Below are positions 1-7,627 of a stretch of 64,000 nt of DNA, one piece after another. Within the stretch, counting starts at the first letter, position 1. Every line of letters begins with the position of its first letter. The position numbers were made by a program, and so were the translations under genes. Origin of the DNA: Burkholderia sp. Leaf177 (GTDB taxonomy: Bacteria; Pseudomonadota; Gammaproteobacteria; Burkholderiales; Burkholderiaceae); NCBI RefSeq assembly GCF_001424345.1, contig NZ_LMPF01000004.1:62001-126000 (forward strand), read 5' to 3'. Under the pieces are notes generated by a model. The model was not told the origin of the DNA, ran no database searches, and saw only the letters and a list, made by a program, of their open reading frames with translations.

Positions 1-362
1 AATTCCGGATGATCAGTCGCACGCAAACAAATGTCACAGTCGCGGCCTACCATGCGTAACAAAAACCAAATCTGCTTTTGTCCGCGATAATGACCGCGCA
101 CTTCGCGCTTGATGAACTTGTCCGGCACCTCATAACGCAGCCAGTCGCGAGTTCGACCCACGACCTTGACGTGTTCCGGCAGCAAACCGGTTTCTTCGTG
201 TAACTCCCGATACATCGCTTGCACAGGGGTCTCGCCGTACTTGATGCCCCCTTGCGGAAACTGCCAGGAATGTTCACGCAGCCGCTTGCCCCAAAACACT
301 TCGTTGTGCGCGTTCAAGAGGATGATGCCGACGTTCGGGCGAAAGCCTTCACGATCCAGCAT
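1..362 (-). CDS. rppH: RNA pyrophosphohydrolase RppH (3' end cut by window edge)
   Basis: Reading leftward from the ATG at 362 gives 120 codons with no stop before the window edge, so the C-terminal part is missing. The protein opens [18 protein letters not shown] and carries a full Nudix box: GGIKYGE, seven residues, then RELHEETGL, matching GX5EX7REUXEEXGU. Nudix enzymes of this group remove pyrophosphate from the 5' end of mRNA and so start its decay. Divergent placement next to proS is familiar in Burkholderiaceae (known context). The start is supported by fit to the family N-terminus. Being open at the edge, the gene is easily missed, and shadow frames in this stretch look like short unrelated ORFs. 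Confidence 0.9.
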   Translation of the reverse strand, partial: MLDREGFRPNVGIILLNAHNEVFWGKRLREHSWQFPQGGIKYGETPVQAMYRELHEETGLLPEHVKVVGRTRDWLRYEVPDKFIKREVRGHYRGQKQIWFLLRMVGRDCDICLRATDHPE

Positions 363-592
363 ACAACCACCTTCGAATCCTTTAAAATTGCTTTGATTAT
401 AAACAGATAACGGGCCTGGCGCACCGGCACGAACCCGAATTCGGGCATTCGTTTCGCCTGGGCGCCGAGGCGGGCGGCGCGATGGTTTGTGCCCCGCGTC
501 GCGGTCCCGTCGTTCACTCGTTCCGCACGTTCAGCACGATTGGGCGCTCATTGCCCATTCAATCGACGCGCTCCGCTTTGGAAGATTTTTGA

Positions 593-2341
593 ATGAAAGC
601 ATCCCGTTTCTTTATCGCCACCCTGAAAGAAGCCCCCACCGACGCAGAAATCGTCAGCCATCAGCTCATGGTCCGCGCAGGCATGATCCGCCGCGTGGCC
701 GGTGGTATTTATAGCTATCTGCCCATTGGCCTGCGTTCCATTCGCAAAGTGGAAAACATCGTGCGCGAAGAAATGGATCGTGCTGGCGCGCTCGAACTGC
801 TGATGCCGGCGGTGCAGCCCGCGGAACTCTGGCAGGAATCGGGACGCTGGGAGCAGTACGGGCCGGAACTGCTGCGCATCAAGGATCGTCACGATCGCGA
901 TTTCGTGGTCGGGCCGACGCACGAAGAAGTGGTGACGGACATTGCGCGCCGCGAGATCAAGAGCTATCGGCAGTTGCCGGTGAACTTCTATCAGATCCAG
1001 ACGAAGTTCCGCGATGAAATCCGTCCGCGTTTCGGCGTGATGCGCGGCCGCGAATTCATCATGAAGGACGCGTATTCATTCGATCGCGATCAGGCGGGTC
1101 TGGCCGAGTCGTACAAGAAAATGTTCGATGCCTACGTGCGCGTGTTTTCGCGCATCGGCCTGGAATTCCGTGCGGTCGCGGCGGATAACGGATCGATTGG
1201 CGGCAGCGGTTCGCACGAATTCCACGTGATCGCCGACACAGGCGAAGACGCGATCGCATATAACCCGGCGTCGGATTACGCGGCGAACGTTGAAGCTGCC
1301 GAGGCGTTGCCGCTGAACGCCACGCGCGCGGCGCCCGCCGAAGAGATGAAAAAGACGGCAACGCCGGGCAAGGCGAAGTGCGAGGCCGTTGCCGAGTTGC
1401 TGAACATTCCGCTGCAACGGACCATCAAGTCGATCATTCTCGCGACCGAAAACGAAGGCGCCGATGCGACCATCTGGTTGTTGATGCTGCGCGGCGATCA
1501 TTCGCTCAACGACATCAAGACGGGCAAGCTGCCGGGTCTCGCGGGTTACCGGTTCGCGACTGAAGCCGAAATCATCGATTCCTTCGGCACGCCGCCCGGT
1601 TATCTCGGCCCGATCAACACAAAGAAGCCGATCAAGGTGATCGCGGATCGCACGGTCGCGAACATGAGCGACTTCGTGGTCGGCGCGAACGAGGTGGACT
1701 ATCACATCATGGGCGTGAACTGGGGCCGCGATCTGCCGGAACCGGTCGTGGCGGACATCCGCAATGTGCTCGTGGGCGATCCGTCGCCGGACGGCAACGG
1801 TACGCTCGAAATCTGCCGCGGCATTGAAGTGGGCCACGTGTTCCAGCTCGGCACGAAGTATTCGGATTCCATGGGCGCGACGTTCCTCGACGAAAACGGC
1901 AAGCCTGCCCAAATGCTGATGGGTTGCTACGGGATCGGGATCACGCGGGTTCTGGGCGCGGCGATCGAACAGAACTTCGATGCGAAGGGCATCATCTGGC
2001 CGGAATCGATTGCACCGTTCGAAGTCGTGCTCTGCCCGATGGGCTATGACCGCAGCGACGCCGTGCGCGAGCAGGCCGACAAGCTTTACACAACGCTGAA
2101 GGATGCGGGTATCGACGTGATTCTCGACGATCGCGGTGAGCGTCCGGGCGTGATGTTCGCGGATTGGGAACTGATCGGCGTGCCGCATCGGCTGGTGATC
2201 GGCGATCGCGGGCTGAAGGAAGGCAAGCTCGAATATCAGGCGCGACGTGACACTGAAGCCACGCTGCTTCCGGTCGAAGACGCTGCGAATGTGGTGATCG
2301 AGAAGGTCCGCGCCGCGCTTGGTCGCGGAGTATCGAAGTAA
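593..2341 (+). CDS. proS: Prolyl-tRNA synthetase (ProS, bacterial type with editing insertion)
   Basis: 582 residues, close to the usual 570-580 of bacterial ProS. It charges tRNA(Pro) with proline in the cytoplasm. Class II synthetase signatures are visible: motif 2 region [18 protein letters not shown] near residue 140, and motif 3 [14 protein letters not shown] near residue 445. Between them, at about residues 230-390, lies the insertion domain that in this family deacylates mischarged Ala-tRNA(Pro). The C-terminal anticodon-binding domain covers roughly residues 465-575. The start [15 protein letters not shown] matches the family N-terminus. It is divergent from rppH, and the next gene starts one base after the stop, so co-transcription is likely. 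Confidence 0.97.
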   Translation: MKASRFFIATLKEAPTDAEIVSHQLMVRAGMIRRVAGGIYSYLPIGLRSIRKVENIVREEMDRAGALELLMPAVQPAELWQESGRWEQYGPELLRIKDRHDRDFVVGPTHEEVVTDIARREIKSYRQLPVNFYQIQTKFRDEIRPRFGVMRGREFIMKDAYSFDRDQAGLAESYKKMFDAYVRVFSRIGLEFRAVAADNGSIGGSGSHEFHVIADTGEDAIAYNPASDYAANVEAAEALPLNATRAAPAEEMKKTATPGKAKCEAVAELLNIPLQRTIKSIILATENEGADATIWLLMLRGDHSLNDIKTGKLPGLAGYRFATEAEIIDSFGTPPGYLGPINTKKPIKVIADRTVANMSDFVVGANEVDYHIMGVNWGRDLPEPVVADIRNVLVGDPSPDGNGTLEICRGIEVGHVFQLGTKYSDSMGATFLDENGKPAQMLMGCYGIGITRVLGAAIEQNFDAKGIIWPESIAPFEVVLCPMGYDRSDAVREQADKLYTTLKDAGIDVILDDRGERPGVMFADWELIGVPHRLVIGDRGLKEGKLEYQARRDTEATLLPVEDAANVVIEKVRAALGRGVSK

Positions 2342-2342
2342 C

Positions 2343-2954
2343 GTGCAGTACAACTTCCTCTCGGCAACGGTGTTGCTGATTCTGATCACTGATCCGCTGG
2401 GCAATATCCCGATCTTCATCAACGCGTTGCGTGGTGTGGCGAAGGAGCGCCGGCGGATCGTGATCCTGCGTGAAGTGGCGATTGCGTTCGGGATCTTGCT
2501 GATGTTCATGCTCGTCGGCGATCGCTTTCTTCGCGCGATGAGCCTGACGGATTTGTCGTTGCGGCTGGGCGGCGGGATCGTGTTGTTCCTGATCGCGCTG
2601 CGAATGATTTTTCCGCATCCCGATGGCCCCATGGGCGGCGATTCGCGCGGCGGCGAACCGCTGATCGTGCCGCTTGCCATTCCGGCGCTCGCCGGTCCGT
2701 CGGCATTGGCGACGGTGATGTTGCTGACATCTCAGGCGCCCGGGCAGATGTGGGAATGGGTCGGCGCGCTGACGGTGACCATGTTCGTCTGCGCGATCGT
2801 GCTAGTGATGGCCGAGAAGATTCAGCACTGGCTCGGCGAACGTGCGGTGACGGCGTTCGAGCGGCTGATGGGACTGGTGCTCGTGTCCATATCCGTCGAA
2901 ATGATCCTGACCGGGATTCGTACCTTCGTGCATCAACTGGCGACCAGCGGCTGA
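2343..2954 (+). CDS. MarC family integral membrane protein (UPF0056)
   Basis: 203 residues from a GTG at 2343, one base after the proS stop. An upstream in-frame start exists inside proS, but the family begins near the hydrophobic VQYNFLSATVLLIL, so the GTG is preferred. About six membrane segments are visible, with the conserved early motif ITDPLGNIPIFI and a second P/G-rich turn PLAIPALAGPSALATVM near residue 110. MarC/YhgN proteins are inner-membrane proteins of unsettled function. The name came from the mar locus, but a role in multiple antibiotic resistance was not confirmed. Tight spacing suggests translational coupling to proS. A strong bidirectional terminator follows. Confidence 0.88.
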   Translation: MQYNFLSATVLLILITDPLGNIPIFINALRGVAKERRRIVILREVAIAFGILLMFMLVGDRFLRAMSLTDLSLRLGGGIVLFLIALRMIFPHPDGPMGGDSRGGEPLIVPLAIPALAGPSALATVMLLTSQAPGQMWEWVGALTVTMFVCAIVLVMAEKIQHWLGERAVTAFERLMGLVLVSISVEMILTGIRTFVHQLATSG

Positions 2955-2985
2955 CGTTTCTTACATACTGCTCCGAAAAAAGCAA

Positions 2986-3017
2986 AAGGCCGTTTCAACT
3001 TAAGTTGAAACGGCCTT
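2986..3017. terminator. Bidirectional terminator between marC-like gene and hpt
   Basis: A perfect 32-bp palindrome (AAGGCCGTTTCAACTT and its complement), with an A run on the left and TCTTTATTTTT on the right. It lies between two convergent genes and can terminate both. Confidence 0.93.
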
Positions 3018-3043
3018 CTTTATTTTTGCCGGAGCGAAAGGAC

Positions 3044-3595
3044 TCAAGCGCCTTCGGTCAGCGCCCGGATGGTCGGCAGGTTGCGCCAATATCCCTTCGC
3101 GTCCATGCCGCAGCCGAACACATAACGGTCGGGCACTTCAAAGCCGCAAAAATCCGGACGCAGCGGCTTCGCTTTATTGATGAGCTTCTCGCAGAGCACC
3201 GCCGAGAGGAATTTCTTCGCGCCCATTGCCATGATCCGGTCGCGGATGGCAGCCATGGTTTCGCCTTCGTCCAGGATGTCGTCGAGCACGAGCACCACGC
3301 GATCCTTCACCGATTCCGCCGGCGCCACGCGCCATTCCATCTTGTCGCCGCCCTTGGTCGTATTCCGATAGCGCGTCAGATGGATGTAGTCGAACTCGAG
3401 CGGGAAATCGAGATGCGGCAGCAACATGCCGGTGAACACCGCCGCGCCGCCCATGACGGACAGCACGAGCGGGAACTCCTCGCCGGTACTCGTGCCAATG
3501 TCCTTTGCCATATTGACGATCGACGCAGTCACGTCCTGCGCCGAAACGATCTCTTCGGAGTGGCTGAAAATGTGGAGTGCTTCTTCGCGGTTCAT
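3044..3595 (-). CDS. hpt: Hypoxanthine-guanine phosphoribosyltransferase
   Basis: 183 residues, normal for bacterial Hpt. It salvages hypoxanthine and guanine by transferring phosphoribosyl from PRPP, giving IMP and GMP. The PRPP-binding loop VVLVLDDILDEGETM is near residue 102, with the acidic pair DD followed by the small-residue loop. The early conserved LSVMGGAAVFTGMLLPHL and the late DRYVFGCGMDAKGYWRNLP also fit the family. It is convergent with the MarC-family gene across a bidirectional terminator and is transcribed from the ffh side. Its ATG at 3595 opens MNREEALHIFSHSEE, as in close homologues. Confidence 0.93.
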   Translation of the reverse strand: MNREEALHIFSHSEEIVSAQDVTASIVNMAKDIGTSTGEEFPLVLSVMGGAAVFTGMLLPHLDFPLEFDYIHLTRYRNTTKGGDKMEWRVAPAESVKDRVVLVLDDILDEGETMAAIRDRIMAMGAKKFLSAVLCEKLINKAKPLRPDFCGFEVPDRYVFGCGMDAKGYWRNLPTIRALTEGA

Positions 3596-3658
3596 ATGGG
3601 CAGACGGGGAGGGTGGAACTAGATTAGAAGAGACAGGGCACGTAGCGCTACATAATAA

Positions 3659-3686
3659 ACCCGCGATCCCGAACGGGAACGCGGGT
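3659..3686 (-). terminator. Rho-independent terminator of ffh
   Basis: Inverted repeat ACCCGCG / CGCGGGT with an inner TCCCG / CGGGA pair and one A-A mismatch. On the minus strand it is followed by TTTATTATG. It sits 50 bases past the ffh stop and upstream of hpt. Confidence 0.75.
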
Positions 3687-3734
3687 CTTCCAAATCAGGA
3701 GGCTACGGCAACAAAAAGAAACAGAAACAGAAGC

Positions 3735-5102
3735 TCAACGCATGCCCGGCATCATGCCCTTCATGCCGCGCATCATTTTCTGCAGATTGCCGCCCTTGAG
3801 CTTTTTCATCATGCCGCGCATTTGCTCGTATTGATTCAGCATGCGGTTCACTTCCTGCACTTGAACGCCCGCGCCCGCGGCAATCCGGCGCTTGCGCTGC
3901 GCCTTGATGAGATCGGGTTTCGCGCGCTCGGCGAGCGTCATGGAATTGATGATGCCTTCCATGCGGCGCATCTGCTTTTCAGCAATGCCCATATTCGCGC
4001 CCGCTGCGGCCTGCTGGAATTGCGCCGGCAGCTTGTCCATCAACGACGACAAACCGCCCATGTTCTTCATCTGCGCGAGTTGCGCGCGGAAATCGTTCAG
4101 GTCGAAATCGCCGCCTTTCTTGACTTTATCGGCGAGTTTCTGCGCGGCGGCGCTGTCCACGCCTTTCTGCGCTTCCTCGACGAGCGCCAGAATGTCGCCC
4201 ATGCCGAGAATCCGGTTCGCCATGCGATCCGGGTGAAACACTTCCAGGCCATCGAGCTTTTCTGCGACACCCACGAACTTGATCGGCTTGCCGGTCACGT
4301 GGCGCACGGAAAGCGCGGCGCCCCCGCGTGAATCGCCGTCGAGCTTGGTGAGCACCACGCCGGTCAGCGGCAGGGCGTCGCTGAACGCCTTGGCCGTGTT
4401 GACCGCGTCCTGGCCGAGCATGGCGTCGACTACAAACAGCGTTTCCGCCGGTTTCAGGATGCCGTGCAGCTCGGCGATTTCCTTCATCATCGCTTCGTCG
4501 ATACCGAGACGGCCGGCGGTATCGACAATCAGTACGTCATGGAAATGGCGCTTGGCCCAATCCACCGCGGCCCGCGCGATGTCAGCCGGTTTCTGATCCG
4601 GTTCCGACGGGAAAAAGTCCGCGCCGACCTGTTCGGTCACCGTTTTCAGCTGCGCAATAGCCGCCGGCCGATACACGTCGACAGACACCGTCAGCACTTT
4701 TTTCTTGTACTTTTCGCGCAGCAGCTTGGCGAGCTTACCGGTGGTGGTCGTCTTACCCGCACCTTGCAGGCCGGCCATGAGTATGATTGCAGGCGGCGTA
4801 ACGGCGAGATTCAACTCGGCCGCCTTGCCCTCGTAATCGCCGCCAATAATGGCCGTCAGCTCGCGCTGCACCACGCCGACTAACGCCTGGCCCGGCGACA
4901 GGCTGGAAATCACTTCTTCGCCGAGCGCCTTTTCCTTCACCTTGGCGATAAATTCGCGCACGACTGGCAGCGCAACGTCGGCCTCGAGCAGCGCCAGGCG
5001 GACTTCGCGCAGCATTTCCTGCGTGTTAGCCTCGGTGAGCCGGGCTTCGCCGCGCAGCGTCTTTACGACGCGCGCCATCCGTGTAGTGAGTGTGTCTAGC
5101 AT
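3735..5102 (-). CDS. ffh: Signal recognition particle protein Ffh (SRP54)
   Basis: 455 residues from the ATG at 5102 (MLDTLTTRMARVVKTLRGEARL). A longer in-frame extension to 5219 exists but is not family-like and would run into the promoter of the divergent gene. Ffh binds signal peptides with 4.5S RNA and delivers ribosomes to FtsY. The N domain covers about residues 1-85 and the G domain 90-295, with P-loop GLQGAGKTTTTGKLA, DTAGRLG and TKLDGDSRGGAA. The M domain is C-terminal and methionine-rich (QKMMRGMKGMMPGMR at the end). The gene is monocistronic with its own terminator and divergent from the CcsA-like gene; the 119-bp gap must hold both promoters. Confidence 0.96.
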   Translation of the reverse strand: MLDTLTTRMARVVKTLRGEARLTEANTQEMLREVRLALLEADVALPVVREFIAKVKEKALGEEVISSLSPGQALVGVVQRELTAIIGGDYEGKAAELNLAVTPPAIILMAGLQGAGKTTTTGKLAKLLREKYKKKVLTVSVDVYRPAAIAQLKTVTEQVGADFFPSEPDQKPADIARAAVDWAKRHFHDVLIVDTAGRLGIDEAMMKEIAELHGILKPAETLFVVDAMLGQDAVNTAKAFSDALPLTGVVLTKLDGDSRGGAALSVRHVTGKPIKFVGVAEKLDGLEVFHPDRMANRILGMGDILALVEEAQKGVDSAAAQKLADKVKKGGDFDLNDFRAQLAQMKNMGGLSSLMDKLPAQFQQAAAGANMGIAEKQMRRMEGIINSMTLAERAKPDLIKAQRKRRIAAGAGVQVQEVNRMLNQYEQMRGMMKKLKGGNLQKMMRGMKGMMPGMR

Positions 5103-5221
5103 GGGAGCGTGTGAGAGTGCGGCCGGTAAGTGTCGGTAACTAAGCGATGACGGCTTCCCTGCGGCCCTTGCTGCAAGAGGGGAAGACGTCGCGGCCCCAA
5201 GGCCTGGTGTAAACTTCAATC

Positions 5222-6145
5222 ATGGATATTGTACTGTATGCCCTCACTGCGCTTCTCTACGGCGGACTTGCCGTAGCGGGCTGGCGCGCGCATCGCCACA
5301 CGGCGGTCGGACCGGCGCTCGCGGGCATGCCGGCGGGCACTCGCCTGGGCGACCAAGCGCCAAGCGGGCGAACATCGAAGGCGTCGGGCATGAGTTCCAT
5401 GGGACGCGTGCTGCTCGGCGTCGCGTTGCTTTTGCATGGCGTCCTGCTGCACACCACCATCTTTCCGCAAAACGCGATGATATTTGGCTTCGCGTTTGCG
5501 CTCTCCGCCATGTTTTGGCTGGGCGCGGGAATCTACTGGATCGAGAGTTTCTTCTTCCCGCTCGACGGCCTGCGCCTGCTCGTCTTGCCGCTTGCAGCCG
5601 TGGCGTCCGTGATGCCGCTGTTTTTCGGCGGCGTGCGCGTGTTGTCGTATTCGGCCGCGCCCATGTTCAAGCTGCACTTTCTGATCGCCAACATTGCGTA
5701 TGGATTGTTTGCGATCGCGGCGCTTCACGCCATCCTCATGCTGATGGTCGAAAAGCGGTTGCAGAACATGCGCGGCACGGCGACGCGGCATACATCGAAT
5801 AGCTGGGTGTCGAGCTGGCTCGATACCTTGCCGCCTTTGCTCACGCTCGAAAAATTGTTGTTCCGCTTGATCTCGGCGGGGTTCGTGCTCTTGACGCTCA
5901 CGCTTATTTCCGGCGTCGCGTTCAACGAACAACTCGTCGATAAAGCGTTCAAGCTCGACCACAAGACGGTGTTCGCGATTCTGTCGTGGGTCATGTTCGG
6001 CGCGTTGCTCACCGCGCGCCGTGTGTCCGGCTGGCGCGGCCGCGCTGCGTTGCGCTGGGTGCTTGCCTCATTCGTGGCGTTGTTGCTGGCCTATGTAGGC
6101 AGCCGCTTCGTGTTCGAAGTGCTGTTGCATCGCGCGGTCGTCTGA
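5222..6145 (+). CDS. CcsA/YpjD-like cytochrome c assembly family membrane protein
   Basis: 307 residues with about eight hydrophobic segments, starting MDIVLYALTALLYGG. The conserved stretch FLIANIAYGLFAIAALHAIL and the later ILSWVMFGALL resemble the CcsA/YpjD (cytochrome c assembly, PF01578) family of inner-membrane proteins. CcsA proper takes part in haem handling for cytochrome c. YpjD-type members beside ffh have no proven function, so the haem role is only inferred. It is followed after 47 bases by the PP0621 gene and ampD, probably as one transcript. Confidence 0.82.
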   Translation: MDIVLYALTALLYGGLAVAGWRAHRHTAVGPALAGMPAGTRLGDQAPSGRTSKASGMSSMGRVLLGVALLLHGVLLHTTIFPQNAMIFGFAFALSAMFWLGAGIYWIESFFFPLDGLRLLVLPLAAVASVMPLFFGGVRVLSYSAAPMFKLHFLIANIAYGLFAIAALHAILMLMVEKRLQNMRGTATRHTSNSWVSSWLDTLPPLLTLEKLLFRLISAGFVLLTLTLISGVAFNEQLVDKAFKLDHKTVFAILSWVMFGALLTARRVSGWRGRAALRWVLASFVALLLAYVGSRFVFEVLLHRAVV

Positions 6146-6192
6146 CGCGTTCACCTCGACTTCGCCTCTACTGCTTCTACTATTAGTAAGCC

Positions 6193-6501
6193 ATGCGCCA
6201 AATTCTCCTGCTGATTTTTATCTTCTTCGCAAGCCAGTGGCTTTTCAAAAAGCTCAAGCGCGCCCAGGCCGCCGCGGACGGCGCTCACCCCGGTGCCGGC
6301 AATGACGCCGGCGCCGCGCGCGCTTCTCGCGGTCCTGCTGCATCCAGCACGCCGCAACTTCCCGATCCACTCGTACGCTGCGCTGAATGCGGCGTGCATA
6401 CGCCGAACAGCGAAGCGGTCGTTGCGGCAGGCCATCGCTTTTGTTCCGTCGATCACGCCCAACGTCACGCCGCGCGCCCGACAGGCCGCGACGCACGATG
6501 A
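6193..6501 (+). CDS. PP0621 family small membrane-anchored zinc-binding-like protein
   Basis: 102 residues. An N-terminal hydrophobic anchor (MRQILLLIFIFFASQWLF) is followed by a low-complexity Ala/Gly-rich linker at about residues 25-58. A C-terminal cysteine/histidine module follows: CAECGVHTPNSEAVVAAGHR, then FCSVDHAQRH. This arrangement is that of the PP0621 family, whose function is unknown. The cysteine spacing suggests a zinc site. Its stop overlaps the ampD start (ATGA), implying translational coupling and perhaps a cell-envelope role, which is inference. Confidence 0.8.
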   Translation: MRQILLLIFIFFASQWLFKKLKRAQAAADGAHPGAGNDAGAARASRGPAASSTPQLPDPLVRCAECGVHTPNSEAVVAAGHRFCSVDHAQRHAARPTGRDAR

Positions 6502-7082
6502 GCGAACCAGGTTTCATTGGCGAGGATGGATGGTATTCGTCAGCGTGCAGGTTGCCGTCGCCGAATTTCGAGGTGCGTCCCGGCGGCATGGAGCCGACGT
6601 TGATCGTGGTTCACAACATCAGCTTGCCGCCCGACGAGTTCGGCGGCAGCGCGGTCACCGAGCTCTTCCAGAATCGTCTCGATCACGACGCTCATCCGTA
6701 CTACGACCAGTTGCGCGACATGCGCGTATCGTCGCATTTCGTGATTCGTCGTGACGGTGTGATTGAGCAATATGTGTCGTGCAACGAGCGTGCGTGGCAC
6801 GCGGGTTTATCGAATTTCTTCGGCCGCGAGCGATGTAACGATTTTTCGGTTGGCATCGAACTGGAAGGCAGCGACACAAGCGCGTTCGAAGATGCGCAAT
6901 ATGTGTCGCTTAACCAGGTGGTCCGTGCGGTCACGCAGCGTTATCCAATCGATGCGGTAGCCGGCCATTCGGACATTGCGCCCGGACGCAAGACAGACCC
7001 GGGTCCTCACTTCGACTGGTTGCGTCTGCAACACGACTGTGAACTTCCTCTTCAGTACTTTCCCTACTTCGCAAAAGCGTAG
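6498..7082 (+). CDS. ampD: 1,6-anhydro-N-acetylmuramyl-L-alanine amidase AmpD
   Basis: 194 residues from the ATG at 6498, which overlaps the upstream stop. The longer in-frame upstream reading is arginine-rich shadow sequence. AmpD is a cytoplasmic zinc amidase that cleaves the peptide from 1,6-anhydroMurNAc during cell-wall recycling. By depleting the inducer it also keeps AmpR-controlled beta-lactamase off. Zinc ligands fit the Amidase_2 family: His in LIVVHNIS near residue 38, and the late His and Asp in AGHSDIAPGRKTDPGPHFDW. No ampR or ampC gene is in view. Confidence 0.95.
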   Translation: MSEPGFIGEDGWYSSACRLPSPNFEVRPGGMEPTLIVVHNISLPPDEFGGSAVTELFQNRLDHDAHPYYDQLRDMRVSSHFVIRRDGVIEQYVSCNERAWHAGLSNFFGRERCNDFSVGIELEGSDTSAFEDAQYVSLNQVVRAVTQRYPIDAVAGHSDIAPGRKTDPGPHFDWLRLQHDCELPLQYFPYFAKA

Positions 7083-7236
7083 GCCGCGAGTCTCCGCGAC
7101 CGTTCAACGCTTGACATTCCTTGATTCGATTTTGCGTTGCAGCGCGTTTGGCGTTCGCATGCTCGCGATCCCTTGTCCGACTTTGGCATTCCAAAAGTCA
7201 AGCCCGGTTAGTGAAATCCTCAGCAAATAAAAGTTT

Positions 7237-7264
7237 TTGAGACTGTGCCGAATGTCACTATACT
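7237..7264 (+). promoter_or_regulatory. Putative sigma-70 promoter of nrdA
   Basis: The -35 TTGAGA (7237-7242) and -10 TATACT (7259-7264) are 16 bp apart. The -10 lies inside the first NrdR box, the expected geometry for repression. The start would be near 7271, leaving a leader of about 355 bases before nrdA. Confidence 0.6.
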
Positions 7265-7270
7265 TGGTGC
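7255..7270 (+). promoter_or_regulatory. NrdR box 1 upstream of nrdA
   Basis: TCACTATACTTGGTGC is close to the published NrdR consensus ACACWATATVTWGTGT and overlaps the putative -10. A second box starts exactly 31 bp downstream, the spacing typical of NrdR operators. Confidence 0.75.
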
Positions 7271-7285
7271 TCAGAGACGTAAATC

Positions 7286-7301
7286 GCACTATATGTTGTG
7301 T
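7286..7301 (+). promoter_or_regulatory. NrdR box 2 upstream of nrdA
   Basis: GCACTATATGTTGTGT differs from the NrdR consensus only at its first base. With box 1, at a 31-bp offset, it forms the paired operator on which NrdR (a zinc/ATP-cone repressor) represses ribonucleotide reductase genes. Confidence 0.85.
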
Positions 7302-7308
7302 TGTCAAG

Positions 7309-7351
7309 GCGGCGCCCCGCTCGTAGAGCCGGCGCCGCACGCTTGTGCGGC
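7309..7351 (+). other. Two overlapping hairpins in the nrdA leader
   Basis: GCGGCGCC (7309-7316) pairs with GGCGCCGC (7331-7338). The end of that arm also belongs to a second hairpin, CCGCAC (7336-7341) with GTGCGG (7346-7351). The two compete for the same bases. No U-tract follows. About 275 bases of leader without a recognisable gene lie between here and nrdA. Confidence 0.45.
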
Positions 7352-7627
7352 CATAGAACAAAACGCCGCATAAGCGACTGATTCGCCGCGTGAATTTCGC
7401 CGGCAAGTCGGGTTGAAACACTCGGGGGCAGATAGGCGTAGTGAGTGAAATTGCCATCGTGATCGAACGGATCGCAGCGGCAAATTCCCAGGCTGACCAT
7501 TTTCAATTTCATCGTCGCGCGTGGTTGGCAAGAGCAGCACCCGGCAGCAAAAAAGCTGGCCAGCCACGCGCGGCACGCATCTCAATCCGCGGACGTTCCG
7601 CACCATCGAACACCAGGAGATTTGCAC

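Noticed and set aside
1076..2680. 534-codon open frame on the minus strand opposite proS
   Set aside because: Arginine/histidine-rich shadow of a clear proS gene; long antisense frames are common in GC-rich DNA.
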